A stretch of 64,000 nucleotides of DNA from Methylobacterium sp. NMS14P (lineage in GTDB: Bacteria > Pseudomonadota > Alphaproteobacteria > Rhizobiales > Beijerinckiaceae), in NCBI RefSeq assembly GCF_028583545.1, contig NZ_CP087106.1, positions 4,336,501-4,400,500 of the forward strand. Reading direction: 5' to 3'. Numbering within the stretch: the first letter of the stretch is position 1; the number at the start of each line of letters is the position of its first letter. Of the stretch, positions 16,222 through 24,667 are shown in pieces. Made by a program: the position numbers and the translations under genes. The notes beneath the pieces were generated by a model. That model was not told where the DNA came from. It was given only the letters and a program-made list of their open reading frames with translations, and did no database searches.

Positions 16222-18150
16222 TCAGGCCTCGTCGGCGGCGAGCCAGATGGCCGGCTCGCGCGGCGCCGGGCGGAGCGGGGCCGGCGCGGCGGGCAGGCCG
16301 CGCAGCTGGGCGAGCTCGGCGAGTTCCGGCGCCTGCGCGGTGTCGTCGGCGTTCAGGAACAGGCCCCGCGCCCGGGCGGCGCGGCCGAGATCGGCCCGGC
16401 TGGTCCAGACGCTCTGGGCCGGGCTCGTGAGGAGCGCCAGGGCCACGGGCGCCAGCCAGAGGGCGAGCCACGGGTTCCCGACGAGCACCAGGGCGAGCAC
16501 CATCAGCGCGCCGACCACCACGGCGTCGGCCTGGAGCCGGAAGGCCTCCGCCCAGGACACCTGCCGGTCGTCCCGGTCCTGCGTGTCCCAGCGGACCACC
16601 CGGCCGAAGAAGGTCGAGACCACGGCGCCGGCGGTGAACAGGGTCAGGACCGGCCACAGGATCACCCACACCGCCTGTTCCAGGGCGGCGCTCGCGAGCA
16701 GGGCCCGCGCGCCGCCGAAGGCCGCCCGGCGCTCCGGCGAGGCGAGGACGTGGCCGAGACTCAGGAGCTTCGGCAGCGCCAGCACGGCGACGCTGAGGGC
16801 GGCGAGCGCGTGGGCGGCGGCGCCCTGACCGGTCAGCCCGTAGGCCAGGAGGCCGAGATCGCCGGTCCGGGCGGCCTGCCACGCGGCGAGGCCCAGGAAC
16901 GCGATCCAGAGCGGCAGCATCCCGTAGGAGAGGATGCCGACGAGGAGGTGCCAGCGGCTCGCCGCGCGCAGGCCCGCCCAGGGCAGCACCCGCAGGTGCT
17001 GGAGGTTGCCCTGGCACCAGCGGCGCTCGCGGCCGAGCAGGTCGACGAGGTTGGTGGGCATCTCCTCCCAGGTGCCGCCCATCTCGGGCAGCAGCCGCAC
17101 CTCCCAGCCGGCGCGCACCATCAGCGCGCCCTCGACGATGTCGTGGCACAGGATCTCGCCGCCGAGCGGCTCCCGGCCCGGCAGCTTCGGGAGCTGCGCG
17201 TTCTCCGCGAAGGCCTCGACCCGCAGGATGGCGTTGTGGCCCCAGTAGCTGCCCTCCGGGCCCTGCCAGGTCTCCAGGCAGCGCAGGGCCAGCGGCGCGT
17301 AGAGCCGGACGGCGAATTGCTGGATGCGGGCGAAGAGCGTGTCGCGGCCGGCCGCGTACGAGACGGTCTGGATCAGGCCGGTGCGCGGGCTCGCCTGCAT
17401 CAGCCCGACGAGCCGGCCCATGGCCGCGCCGGTCATCAGGCTGTCGGCGTCCAGCACGATCATGAACGCGTACTCGCCGCCGTAGGTGCGGCAGAACTCG
17501 CCGATATTGCCGGCCTTGCGGCCGACATTCTCCGTCCGGCGCCGGTAGCGGATCCGCGGCAGCGCCGGGTCGGACGCCGCCCAGGCCTGGATGCGGGCGT
17601 ACTCGTGCTCCTCGACGGCGGCGATCGCGCCGTCCCGGGTGTCGGAGAGGACGAAGATGTCGATGCCCCGCGCCTCGGCGCGGGCGAGCGACCGGGCCAT
17701 CACCCGCAGGCGGGCGAAGACCGCGACCGCGTCCTCGGCGTGGATCGCCACCACGGCGGCGGTGCGTCCGGCCCCGTCCGGGCCGGCGCCCGCCTGCTCG
17801 GAGCGGCGCTCCAGCGCGGATCTCGCCCGGTCGCCCAGGAGGGTCGCGACGAACCCGTAGACGTACTGGCAGGCGACGAACGCCTGCCAGCCCATCACGA
17901 GGCCGAACAGCACCAGGACCGCCCAGGCCAGCGGGCTGACGCCCGCCGGGTAGGCGAGCGCGGCGAGCCACGCGAGGCCGCCGGCGGTGGCGAGGCTCGG
18001 GATGGCCAGGGCGAGGCGCCGGGGGCGCAGGGCGCCGCGCGGCGCGCCGGTCCAGACCTCGCGGCAGGATGCGCTCTCCGACGGATCCGGTATGGCGGGA
18101 GCCGCGTTCCGGTGCGACCGCTCGGCGGAGGAGGTGACGCGTGACGACAT
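16222..18150 (-). CDS. opgH: glucan biosynthesis glucosyltransferase OpgH (MdoH)
   Basis: A 642-residue inner-membrane GT2 glucosyltransferase that polymerises the beta-glucan backbone of osmoregulated periplasmic glucans from UDP-glucose. Hydrophobic segments flank a cytoplasmic GT domain with VLDADSLM (DxD), HDIVEGALM and the QxxRW-type RRWCQGN; further membrane segments follow. It is shorter than the enterobacterial protein (about 850 residues), lacking much of the long N-terminal extension. The ATG at 18150 was chosen over an in-frame extension to 18345 that overlaps opgG. It is divergent from opgG with 61 bases between starts, unlike the opgGH operon of enterobacteria. Confidence 0.92.
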   Translation of the reverse strand: MSSRVTSSAERSHRNAAPAIPDPSESASCREVWTGAPRGALRPRRLALAIPSLATAGGLAWLAALAYPAGVSPLAWAVLVLFGLVMGWQAFVACQYVYGFVATLLGDRARSALERRSEQAGAGPDGAGRTAAVVAIHAEDAVAVFARLRVMARSLARAEARGIDIFVLSDTRDGAIAAVEEHEYARIQAWAASDPALPRIRYRRRTENVGRKAGNIGEFCRTYGGEYAFMIVLDADSLMTGAAMGRLVGLMQASPRTGLIQTVSYAAGRDTLFARIQQFAVRLYAPLALRCLETWQGPEGSYWGHNAILRVEAFAENAQLPKLPGREPLGGEILCHDIVEGALMVRAGWEVRLLPEMGGTWEEMPTNLVDLLGRERRWCQGNLQHLRVLPWAGLRAASRWHLLVGILSYGMLPLWIAFLGLAAWQAARTGDLGLLAYGLTGQGAAAHALAALSVAVLALPKLLSLGHVLASPERRAAFGGARALLASAALEQAVWVILWPVLTLFTAGAVVSTFFGRVVRWDTQDRDDRQVSWAEAFRLQADAVVVGALMVLALVLVGNPWLALWLAPVALALLTSPAQSVWTSRADLGRAARARGLFLNADDTAQAPELAELAQLRGLPAAPAPLRPAPREPAIWLAADEA

Positions 18151-18211
18151 GGCGCGAGGAACTCGACCGTGGAAGGCTGCCGGCCGCCCGGCCGTCCGGG
18201 GCCGGGAACCG

Positions 18212-19936
18212 ATGACCGTGGACACCGATGTGCGGGGTGAGGATACGGAGCCGACCCGGCAGCCAAGGCCGCCGGAAGCCGAACGGATCAATCCCCCCTC
18301 CCGGCGCCGCGTTCTTCGAACAGTCCTGGCCGCGGCTGCCGGCACGGTTCTACCTAGCGCGACTGATCTGAATGGGTCCAGAACGTGGGCCGGGCCGGCG
18401 CTTCCGCCGCAGGACGGCGCGATGACCTTCGAGACTCTCTCGGCCGAGGCGGCGCGCCGCGCCGCCGCGCCCTACGCCCCGCCCGCCGAGGACCTGCCGC
18501 CGGCGCTCGCCGCCCTCGACTACGACGGCTACCGGGCGATCACCTTCCGGCCGGACGCCGGCCTGCGGCTCGGCGCGCATTTCAGCGCCCAGCTGTTCCA
18601 CCGCGGCTTCCTGCAGCGCCGGCGCGTGGCGCTCCACCTCCAGCCGCTCCGCGGGCCCGCGCGCCCGATCCCCTACGACACGCGGCTGTTCGACCTGGGC
18701 GCGCGGCTCGCCGGCCAGAGCTTCGCGCCGGATCTCGGCTTCGCGGGCTTCCGCCTGCACTACGCCTTCCCGGACATGCCGGCCTGGCGGCCGAAGGGCT
18801 TCCAGGAGGAGTTCCTCGTCTTCCTGGGCGCCTCCTATTTCCGCCTGCGCGCGGCCAACCAGGAGTACGGGCTCTCGGCCCGGGGGCTCGCCATCGGCAC
18901 CGGCGCGCCGGAAGGCGAGGAATTTCCCGACTTCGTGGCCCACTGGATCTGCGAGCCGGAGCCGGAGGCGCGCACGCTCACGGTGCTCTCGCTGCTCGAC
19001 AGCCCGAGCGTGGCCGGCGCCTACCGGTTCGCGATCGCGCCCGGCGATCCGGCCCGGATCGCCGTCACGGCGGCGCTCCACCCGCGCCGGGCGCTCCCGA
19101 AGCTCGGGCTGGCGCCGCTCACCAGCATGTTCCTGTACGGCCAGAACGGGCCCGGGGCGCGGGGCGCCAAGCCCTTCGACGATTTCCGGCCCCAGGTGCA
19201 CGATTCCGACGGGCTTTGCGTCGCGGCCGGGAGCGACCCGGCACGGATCGACCGGATCTGGCGCCCCCTGGTCAACGGGCGCGCGCAGCCGCAGATCTCC
19301 GCCTTCGCGGCCCGGCCGCTCGCCGGCTTCGGGCTGCTGCAGCGGGAGCGGAGCTTCGCGGCCTACCTCGACGTGGAGGCGCGCCACGAGGCGCGGCCGG
19401 GCCTGTGGGTGGCGCCGGATTCCGCCGGGGGCGCCTTCGCGGACGGCGCCGTACAGCTCTTCGAGATCCCGTCGGGCGAGGAGTACATGGACAACATCGT
19501 GGCGGCCTTCGTGCCGGCGGCCCCGGCCCAGCCCGGCGCGCCGCTGCACGTCGCCTACGGCCTGACCACGGTGGGGGCCGAGCCCGTGCCGGCGATCCCG
19601 GAGGCCGCCCTCGCCCGGGTGACGTCGACGCGGCTCGGCTCGGCGGAGCGCCTGCGCCCGTCGAACCCGCCCGACCCGCGGCGGCGGCTCTGCGTGATCG
19701 ACTTCGAGGGTCCGGGCCTGCCGAAGGGTCCCGACGAGGCGGTCGCCGCGGAGGTCTCGGCCAGCGCCGGCACGCTGCACGAGCCGGTGGCCAACTTCGT
19801 GCCGCAGACCGGCGGCTGGCGGATCTACGTCGAGTGGCGCCCGCCGGAGCCGGTGCCGCCGGGCGACGTCGTGCTGCGCGCCCGGCTGGTCCGCGGGACG
19901 ATCCCCCTCAGCGAGACCTGGGACGCCGCCGTGTAG
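18212..19936 (+). CDS. opgG: glucan biosynthesis protein OpgG/OpgD (MdoG/MdoD), Tat-exported
   Basis: A 574-residue periplasmic protein required for osmoregulated periplasmic glucan synthesis. The leader holds a twin-arginine motif SRRRVLRTVLAAAAG around residues 30-44, so export by Tat is likely. In E. coli that is a property of OpgD, while OpgG uses Sec; the name opgG is therefore provisional. Family motifs include YDGYRAITFRPDAGLRLG, FAGFRLHYAFPDMP and EFLVFLGASYFRLRAANQ. The ATG at 18212 gives the full Tat leader. A family I palindrome begins five bases after the stop. Confidence 0.9.
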   Translation: MTVDTDVRGEDTEPTRQPRPPEAERINPPSRRRVLRTVLAAAAGTVLPSATDLNGSRTWAGPALPPQDGAMTFETLSAEAARRAAAPYAPPAEDLPPALAALDYDGYRAITFRPDAGLRLGAHFSAQLFHRGFLQRRRVALHLQPLRGPARPIPYDTRLFDLGARLAGQSFAPDLGFAGFRLHYAFPDMPAWRPKGFQEEFLVFLGASYFRLRAANQEYGLSARGLAIGTGAPEGEEFPDFVAHWICEPEPEARTLTVLSLLDSPSVAGAYRFAIAPGDPARIAVTAALHPRRALPKLGLAPLTSMFLYGQNGPGARGAKPFDDFRPQVHDSDGLCVAAGSDPARIDRIWRPLVNGRAQPQISAFAARPLAGFGLLQRERSFAAYLDVEARHEARPGLWVAPDSAGGAFADGAVQLFEIPSGEEYMDNIVAAFVPAAPAQPGAPLHVAYGLTTVGAEPVPAIPEAALARVTSTRLGSAERLRPSNPPDPRRRLCVIDFEGPGLPKGPDEAVAAEVSASAGTLHEPVANFVPQTGGWRIYVEWRPPEPVPPGDVVLRARLVRGTIPLSETWDAAV

Positions 19937-19940
19937 GCTC

Positions 19941-20031
19941 CGTCATCGCGAGCGGAGCGAAGCGACCCAGGGCAGCGCGACCTGGATGAACGTGGCGCCG
20001 CTGGATTGCTTCGCTGCGCTCGCAAGGACGG
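19941..20031. repeat. family I dispersed palindrome, copy 4
   Basis: Arms at 19941-19979 (ATCGCGAGCGGAGCGAAGC, GACCCAGGGCAGCGCG) and 20001-20031 (CTGGATTGCTTCGCTGCGCT, CGCAAGGACGG), between opgG (+) and a small minus-strand gene. The two arms differ at the outer end (ATCGCGAG versus TTGCGAG), so pairing is imperfect there. Confidence 0.9.
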
Positions 20032-20037
20032 CGTGTC

Positions 20038-20238
20038 TCAGGCCGTGCGCTGCTCCTGCTCCAGGCGGCGAGCCAGGCGGGTGGCGCCGTAGACCTCGCT
20101 GAGGCGGCGGCGGGCCGCGGAGACCGGCGGGGCCTGCCGCTCGACATGGGCGGCCGCGATGACGCGCAGGGCGGCGGCGACCGAACGCTCCAGGCGACGC
20201 TCGGCCTGGACGGCCACGTCCCGATGATTGTCCAGCAT
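20038..20238 (-). CDS. small helical hypothetical protein
   Basis: A 66-residue protein starting at the ATG at 20238, with a good ribosome binding site (GAGGGA) seven bases upstream. An in-frame ATG at 20310 lacks this site. The sequence is Arg/Ala/Glu-rich and looks fully helical (residues 8-35 and 41-63), with no membrane segment. I do not recognise it. It ends seven bases from palindrome copy 4 and lies 122 bases upstream of the end of zwf, both on the minus strand. Confidence 0.55.
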   Translation of the reverse strand: MLDNHRDVAVQAERRLERSVAAALRVIAAAHVERQAPPVSAARRRLSEVYGATRLARRLEQEQRTA

Positions 20239-20360
20239 GTGATGATCCCTCGTGCTGCGCCGTCGCCGCCCTCTGGCGGGGCGGTATCCGGCAGCGCCGA
20301 CAGATTTCACATCCGGCTTGACCGCATCAAGGCAGCTTGGCCGTGGGCCGCCGAACGTCC

Positions 20361-21833
20361 CTACCGCAGCTCCTCGTGCCAGGTCCGGCCGTCGCGCTCG
20401 ATCAGCGCGATGGCGGCAGTCGGCCCCCAGCTCCCGGCCGGGTAGGGCCGCGGCGCCTCGGGCCGGTCGGCCCAGGCCTTGAGCACGCCGTCCGCCCAGG
20501 CCCAGGCGGCCTCGACCTCGTCGCGGCGCATGAACAGCGTCGCGTTGCCGCGGACCACGTCCATCAGCAGGCGCTCGTAGGCGTCGGGGTAGCGCTGCTT
20601 GAAGGTCTCCTCGAAGGAGATGTCGAGGTCGGTCGGGCGCAGGCGCAGGCCGCCGGGGCCGGGATCCTTGGTCATCACCTCGAGCTTCATGCCCTCCTGC
20701 GGCTGCAGGCGGATCACGAGGCGGTTCGGCTCGCGGCCGAAGGCCTCCTCGGGGAAGATCGAGAACGGCGAGGCGCGGAACTGCACCACGATCTCGGAGA
20801 GCTTCTGGGGCAGGCGCTTGCCGGTGCGCAGGTAGAACGGCACGCCCGCCCAGCGCCCGGACTGGATCTCGACCTTCATGGCCACGAAGGTCTCGGTCCG
20901 GCTCTCGTGGCCGAGCTCGGCGAGGTAGCCCTCGACCGGCTTGCCGTCGACGGCGCCCGCCACGTACTGGCCGCGCACGGTGACCGCCTGCACGTCGTGG
21001 GCCGTGATCGGCTTGAGGGCGCGCAGGACCTTCAGCTTCTCGTCGCGGACCGAGTTCGCCTCGAGATTGAGCGGGCTCTCCATGGCGGTCAGGCAGAGCA
21101 GCTGCAGGATGTGGTTCTGCAGCATGTCGCGCATCGCGCCCGACGTGTCGTAGTAGCCGGCCCGGCCCTCGACCCCCACCGTCTCGGCGACGGTGATCTG
21201 GACGTGGTCGATCACGTCCGAGGTCCAGAGCCGCTCGAAGATCGTGTTGGCGAAGCGGAGCGAGAGCAGGTTCTGGACCGTCTCCTTGCCCAGATAGTGG
21301 TCGATCCGGAAGATCTGCGACTCGGGGAAGACCTCGCCGACCGCGTCGTTGATCGCCTTGGCCGATTTCAGGTCCTTGCCGATCGGCTTTTCCAGCACGA
21401 CGCGGGACTTCTCGCCGACGAGCCCGTGGGCGGCGAGGTTGCGGCAGATCGAGCCGTAGAGGTCGGGCGAGGTGGCGAGGTAGTAGGGCCGGACCTGGTC
21501 GGGCCGCTCGTCGAGCTTGGCGACGAGGTCGGTCCAGCCGCTGTCGCCGGCACCGTCGACCGCGACGTAGTCGACGTGGTCGAGGAAGCGGTTGAGCATG
21601 TCGTCGGACAGGTCGGACGCCGGCACGAAGCGCTTGAGCGCGTCGCGGGCGTGCTCGCGGAAGGCGTCGAGGGACAGTTCCGAGCGCGAGGCGCCGATGA
21701 TCCGGCTGGTCTCGGGGATCTGGCCGTCGCGGAATCGGTAGAACAGGGCCGGCAGGAGCTTCCGCGCGGTCAGATCGCCGGTCGCGCCGAACACGACGCA
21801 GTCGAAGGAAGCGACGGGGATGATCGTGGCCAA
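20361..21833 (-). CDS. zwf: glucose-6-phosphate dehydrogenase
   Basis: Oxidises glucose-6-phosphate to 6-phosphogluconolactone with NAD(P)+. It has the cofactor loop FGATGDLTARKLLPALF at the N-terminus and the active-site RIDHYLGKE around residue 180. I place the start at a TTG at 21833 (LATIIPVASFDC), preceded by GGGAG at a suitable distance. This gives 490 residues, the family norm; an in-frame ATG at 21884 would add 17 residues without support. No pgl, edd or gnd gene is adjacent, so it appears to be a single-gene unit. Confidence 0.95.
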   Translation of the reverse strand: MATIIPVASFDCVVFGATGDLTARKLLPALFYRFRDGQIPETSRIIGASRSELSLDAFREHARDALKRFVPASDLSDDMLNRFLDHVDYVAVDGAGDSGWTDLVAKLDERPDQVRPYYLATSPDLYGSICRNLAAHGLVGEKSRVVLEKPIGKDLKSAKAINDAVGEVFPESQIFRIDHYLGKETVQNLLSLRFANTIFERLWTSDVIDHVQITVAETVGVEGRAGYYDTSGAMRDMLQNHILQLLCLTAMESPLNLEANSVRDEKLKVLRALKPITAHDVQAVTVRGQYVAGAVDGKPVEGYLAELGHESRTETFVAMKVEIQSGRWAGVPFYLRTGKRLPQKLSEIVVQFRASPFSIFPEEAFGREPNRLVIRLQPQEGMKLEVMTKDPGPGGLRLRPTDLDISFEETFKQRYPDAYERLLMDVVRGNATLFMRRDEVEAAWAWADGVLKAWADRPEAPRPYPAGSWGPTAAIALIERDGRTWHEELR

Positions 21834-21992
21834 GTGCGGCTCCCGGGTGTCGTGCGCTGGTCTCGTGCGGCGGCTGCGTCGCACTGACCTAGCCCGTGTG
21901 CAAGGGCTTCGCCAGACGAGGGGCGCAGGCCAGCGCTGTCTGGTTCAGGGGGCGGCTGGGACAGGTCCGAGCAAGTCCACGCTGCCACGCTC

Positions 21993-22393
21993 CGTCCTTG
22001 CGAGCGCAGCGAAGCAACCCAGGGCAGCGCGGCGGCGCCGAAGGACAGCACGATGCGCGAGCCGGCCGTCTACATCATGGCGAGCCGCCGCAACGGCACG
22101 CTCTACACGGGCGTGACCGCGAATCTCGCCAGGCGGGTCTACGAGCACCGGGAGGCGATGCTTCCCGGTTTCACGAGCCGCCACGCTTGCAAGCGCCTGG
22201 TCTGGTACGAGCCATACCCGACCATGGCCGAAGCCATCACCCGCGAGAAGCGGATCAAGGCGGGCTCACGGAAGAAGAAACTCGCGCTGATCGAGGCGAT
22301 GAACCCGGACTGGAACGACCTGTATCCCGATCTCGCGTGAACGGGTCCGGCGTCGCGGATCCCTGGATCGCTTCGCTGCGCTCGCAAGGACGG
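21993..22393 (+). mobile_element. family I element carrying a GIY-YIG nuclease gene
   Basis: A 401-bp unit bounded by the same inverted arms as the compact family I palindromes. The left arm is at 21993-22031 and the right arm at 22361-22393. Over the outer 33 positions the arms match as inverted repeats at about 31, including AGCGCAGCG on both sides, where compact copies mismatch. In place of the usual loop of about 30 bp it carries a complete GIY-YIG gene. A further lone left arm lies 45 bases to the right. No target duplication is obvious. That it is mobile is an inference. Confidence 0.7.
22053..22340 (+). CDS. GIY-YIG nuclease domain protein (UPF0213 type)
   Basis: A 95-residue single-domain GIY-YIG endonuclease. 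The core strands are VYIMAS and LYTGVT (the GIY and YIG elements), followed by LARRVYEHR with the catalytic Arg and AITREKRIKAGSRKKK with the Glu that binds metal. The C-terminal MNPDWNDLYPDL is typical of the small UPF0213/YhbQ group. It begins 21 bases inside the left arm and ends 20 bases before the right arm of a family I inverted repeat, with no other gene in the unit. A role in spreading the repeat is an inference. UPF0213 genes also occur as solitary genes of unknown role. Confidence 0.93.
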   Translation: MREPAVYIMASRRNGTLYTGVTANLARRVYEHREAMLPGFTSRHACKRLVWYEPYPTMAEAITREKRIKAGSRKKKLALIEAMNPDWNDLYPDLA

Positions 22394-22408
22394 CGTTGTC
22401 CGGATTAT

Positions 22409-22427
22409 GGCGGCCCATTAGGCCGCC
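22409..22427. terminator. short perfect hairpin between palindrome arms
   Basis: A seven-base stem GGCGGCC / GGCCGCC with a five-base loop (CATTA). It sits between the right arm of the GIY-YIG element and the next lone left arm. There is no T-run, so termination is only a guess. Confidence 0.35.
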
Positions 22428-22438
22428 GTCACACACTT

Positions 22439-22481
22439 CGTCCTCGCGAGCGGAGCGAAGGGACCCAGGGCAGCGCGAGGC
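22439..22481. repeat. family I solo half-palindrome
   Basis: A left arm only (CGTCCTCGCGAGCGGAGCGA, then GGGACCCAGGGCAGCGCG), with no matching right arm before the end of the SDR gene nine bases away. It may be a remnant of a second element next to the GIY-YIG unit, or of a larger composite. Confidence 0.8.
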
Positions 22482-22489
22482 CGCGCGGG

Positions 22490-23332
22490 TCAGCCCTCCA
22501 TGTACCGCTTGAACGCCTCGGCGTGGTCCGGATGCCAGCGCGAGAGGGCGGGCCGGTTCTCGACGATGTCGCCGGACGCCCAGGCGATCCGCTTCGCGTC
22601 CTGGGCGCGGGTCGTCTCGTTGTCGGGGCAGAGGATGTAGAAGTCGCCGGCCGCGAGCCGCTCCAGCAGGAAGGCCACGGTCTCGTCGGGCGTCCAGGCG
22701 CCCGCGGGCTTCTCGGCGACGCCGCGGGCCTTGGTGAGCCCGGTGTAGACGAAGCCCGGGATCAGCAGGTGGGCCGTGGTGTGGCAGCCCTCCCGGTTGC
22801 GCAGCTCGTGGGCGAGCGCCTCGGTGACCGCCTTCACACCCGCCTTCGAGACGTTGTAGGGCGCGTTGCCCGGCGGCGTGGTGATGCCCTGCTTCGAGCC
22901 GGTGACGACGATCGCCCCGAGCTTGCCGCCCTCGATCATGCCGGGCGCGAAGGCGTGGATGCCGTTGACCACGCCGCCGAGGTTGGTGTCCAGGATCCGC
23001 GCCCAGGTGTCGGCGTCGGAGAACAGCTTCCCGCCGGCCTCGATCCCGGCATTCAGCATCACCAGGGCGGGCGGCCCGCTCTTGGCGACGGCGGCCGCCA
23101 GGGCCTCCACGGCGCCCCGGTCCGACACGTCGGTGGGCACGGCGCGCACCTCGACGGCGGCGAGTTCGGCGACGGCGGCCCGGGCCGCGTCCAGGGCCGG
23201 CCCCGGCAGGTCGGCGAGCCAGACGTTCATGCCGGCCCGGGCGAAGGCCTGCGCGGCGGCGAGCCCGATGCCGCTCGCGGCGCCGGTGACGACCGCGCTG
23301 CGGCCCGGGCTGACCGCGGGGTGCTGGCTCAT
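22490..23332 (-). CDS. SDR family NAD(P)-dependent oxidoreductase
   Basis: A 280-residue classical SDR with cofactor motif TGAASGIG (residues 17-24), LNAG in ALVMLNAGIEAGG, and the catalytic YNVSK near residue 160 in NAPYNVSKAGVKAVTEAL. The ITTPPGN segment just before it is unusual for the family but not informative. The substrate is unknown. It converges on the family I repeat cluster and is divergent from the xylanase-like gene, with 156 bases between starts. Confidence 0.9.
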   Translation of the reverse strand: MSQHPAVSPGRSAVVTGAASGIGLAAAQAFARAGMNVWLADLPGPALDAARAAVAELAAVEVRAVPTDVSDRGAVEALAAAVAKSGPPALVMLNAGIEAGGKLFSDADTWARILDTNLGGVVNGIHAFAPGMIEGGKLGAIVVTGSKQGITTPPGNAPYNVSKAGVKAVTEALAHELRNREGCHTTAHLLIPGFVYTGLTKARGVAEKPAGAWTPDETVAFLLERLAAGDFYILCPDNETTRAQDAKRIAWASGDIVENRPALSRWHPDHAEAFKRYMEG

Positions 23333-23488
23333 GACGGATCCTCGGCTGACTGGCGCCCCTCAGATGGGGCGCCCCGGGCGGAAGGCGAGTTCGCGCCGCG
23401 ATCCCGCGCGGCCCCGGCAGAACCAGCGGATCGCCGCCGCGGCGGCATCTGCTAGGGTGCGGCCCCCTTCTCGGAACGAAGCACGCGG

Positions 23489-24667
23489 ATGCCCCCTCCC
23501 CCGAGCCGCCGGTCGATCCTCGCCGGCGCGGCCACCCTCGGCCTCGCCGGCGCGGCGCGCGCGGCCGGCCCGGCGGGGTTCGGGCCCCTGGGGCGGCCGT
23601 CCTGGTCGGGCGACAGCCTCCAGGCCGCCGCGGCCGCCAAGGGCCTGACGTACGGCTGCGAGGTGCCGTTCCACCGCTTCGACGCGACGCCCGCCTACCG
23701 GCAGGCGGTGGCGCGGGAATGCGGCATCCTCGTCTGCGGCACCGAGATGAAGATGGAGGAGGTCCTGCCGGCGCCCGGCAAGACCGACTTCGCCCGCGGT
23801 GACGCGATCCTGCGCTTCGCGAGGGGAAACGGCCAGCGCATGCGCGGCCACACGCTCGTCTGGCACGCGGCGCTGCCGCCCTGGGTCGGGCCCCTGCTCG
23901 GCCGGGCGAGCGCCGTCCAGGCCGAGGACTTCATGCGGCGCTGGATCGAGACGGTGGCGGGCCATTACCGGGGCCAGATCGTCGCCTGGGACGTGGTCAA
24001 CGAGATCCTCGGCAACGAGGCCGATCCCGACCGCGGCGGCGGCCTGCGCGACTCCCCCTGGCTCGCCTCGATCGGCCCCGGCTACGTCGACCTCGCCTTC
24101 CGGATCCTGCACGAGACCGACCCCGCGGCCGCCGGCACGTGGAACGAGGACGCGGTGGAGCAGGGCGTGCCCTGGATGGAGGCCAAGCGCACCAAGGTCC
24201 TGCGCCGCCTGGAGGCGATGCGGTCCCGCGGCGTGCCGATCCGGCGCTTCGGGCTCCAGTCGCACCTCACCAGCACGATCCCGATCGACCAGGGCCAGCT
24301 GCGGCGCTTCCTGCGGGAGATCGGCCAGATGGGCCTCGGCATCGAGATCACCGAGCTCGACATCGACGACCGCGCCTTCCCGTCCGACGTGGCGACCCGT
24401 GACCGGATGGTGGCCGACTACGCCCGGCGCTACCTCGACGTGGTGCTGGACGAGCCCGCCTGCCTCGACGTGCTGACCTGGGACATCTACGACCCGGACA
24501 CGTGGCTGAACGACCACCCCTACCGCAAGCGGCCCGACGGCCTGCCGCAGCGGGCGCTGCCGCTCGACGCGCAGTTCGGGCGCAAGCCCCTGTGGCACGC
24601 CATGAAGGCGGCCTTCGCGGCCGCGCCGGACCACAGGGCCGCCCGCGACAGGCTCAGGCGGGCGTGA
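23489..24667 (+). CDS. GH10 endo-1,4-beta-xylanase-like enzyme, Tat-exported
   Basis: A 392-residue glycoside hydrolase family 10 protein. A Tat leader SRRSILAGAATLGLAGAARA covers residues 6-25. The (beta/alpha)8 core has RGHTLVWHAALPPW (His126), the acid/base Glu172 in WDVVNE and the nucleophile Glu289 in EITELDI. Both catalytic residues are present, so activity on xylan-like beta-1,4 polymers is expected. There is no carbohydrate-binding module and no other xylan gene nearby. Its 3' end overlaps the converging acyltransferase gene by 14 bases. Confidence 0.92.
   Translation: MPPPPSRRSILAGAATLGLAGAARAAGPAGFGPLGRPSWSGDSLQAAAAAKGLTYGCEVPFHRFDATPAYRQAVARECGILVCGTEMKMEEVLPAPGKTDFARGDAILRFARGNGQRMRGHTLVWHAALPPWVGPLLGRASAVQAEDFMRRWIETVAGHYRGQIVAWDVVNEILGNEADPDRGGGLRDSPWLASIGPGYVDLAFRILHETDPAAAGTWNEDAVEQGVPWMEAKRTKVLRRLEAMRSRGVPIRRFGLQSHLTSTIPIDQGQLRRFLREIGQMGLGIEITELDIDDRAFPSDVATRDRMVADYARRYLDVVLDEPACLDVLTWDIYDPDTWLNDHPYRKRPDGLPQRALPLDAQFGRKPLWHAMKAAFAAAPDHRAARDRLRRA

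Noticed and set aside
18150..18345. A longer OpgH start overlapping opgG
   Set aside because: The extension would run through the opgG start and Tat leader and has no conserved features.
22053..22340. GIY-YIG gene as part of a homing intron or intein
   Set aside because: The gene is intergenic, interrupts no conserved gene and is of the small UPF0213 type rather than a homing endonuclease.
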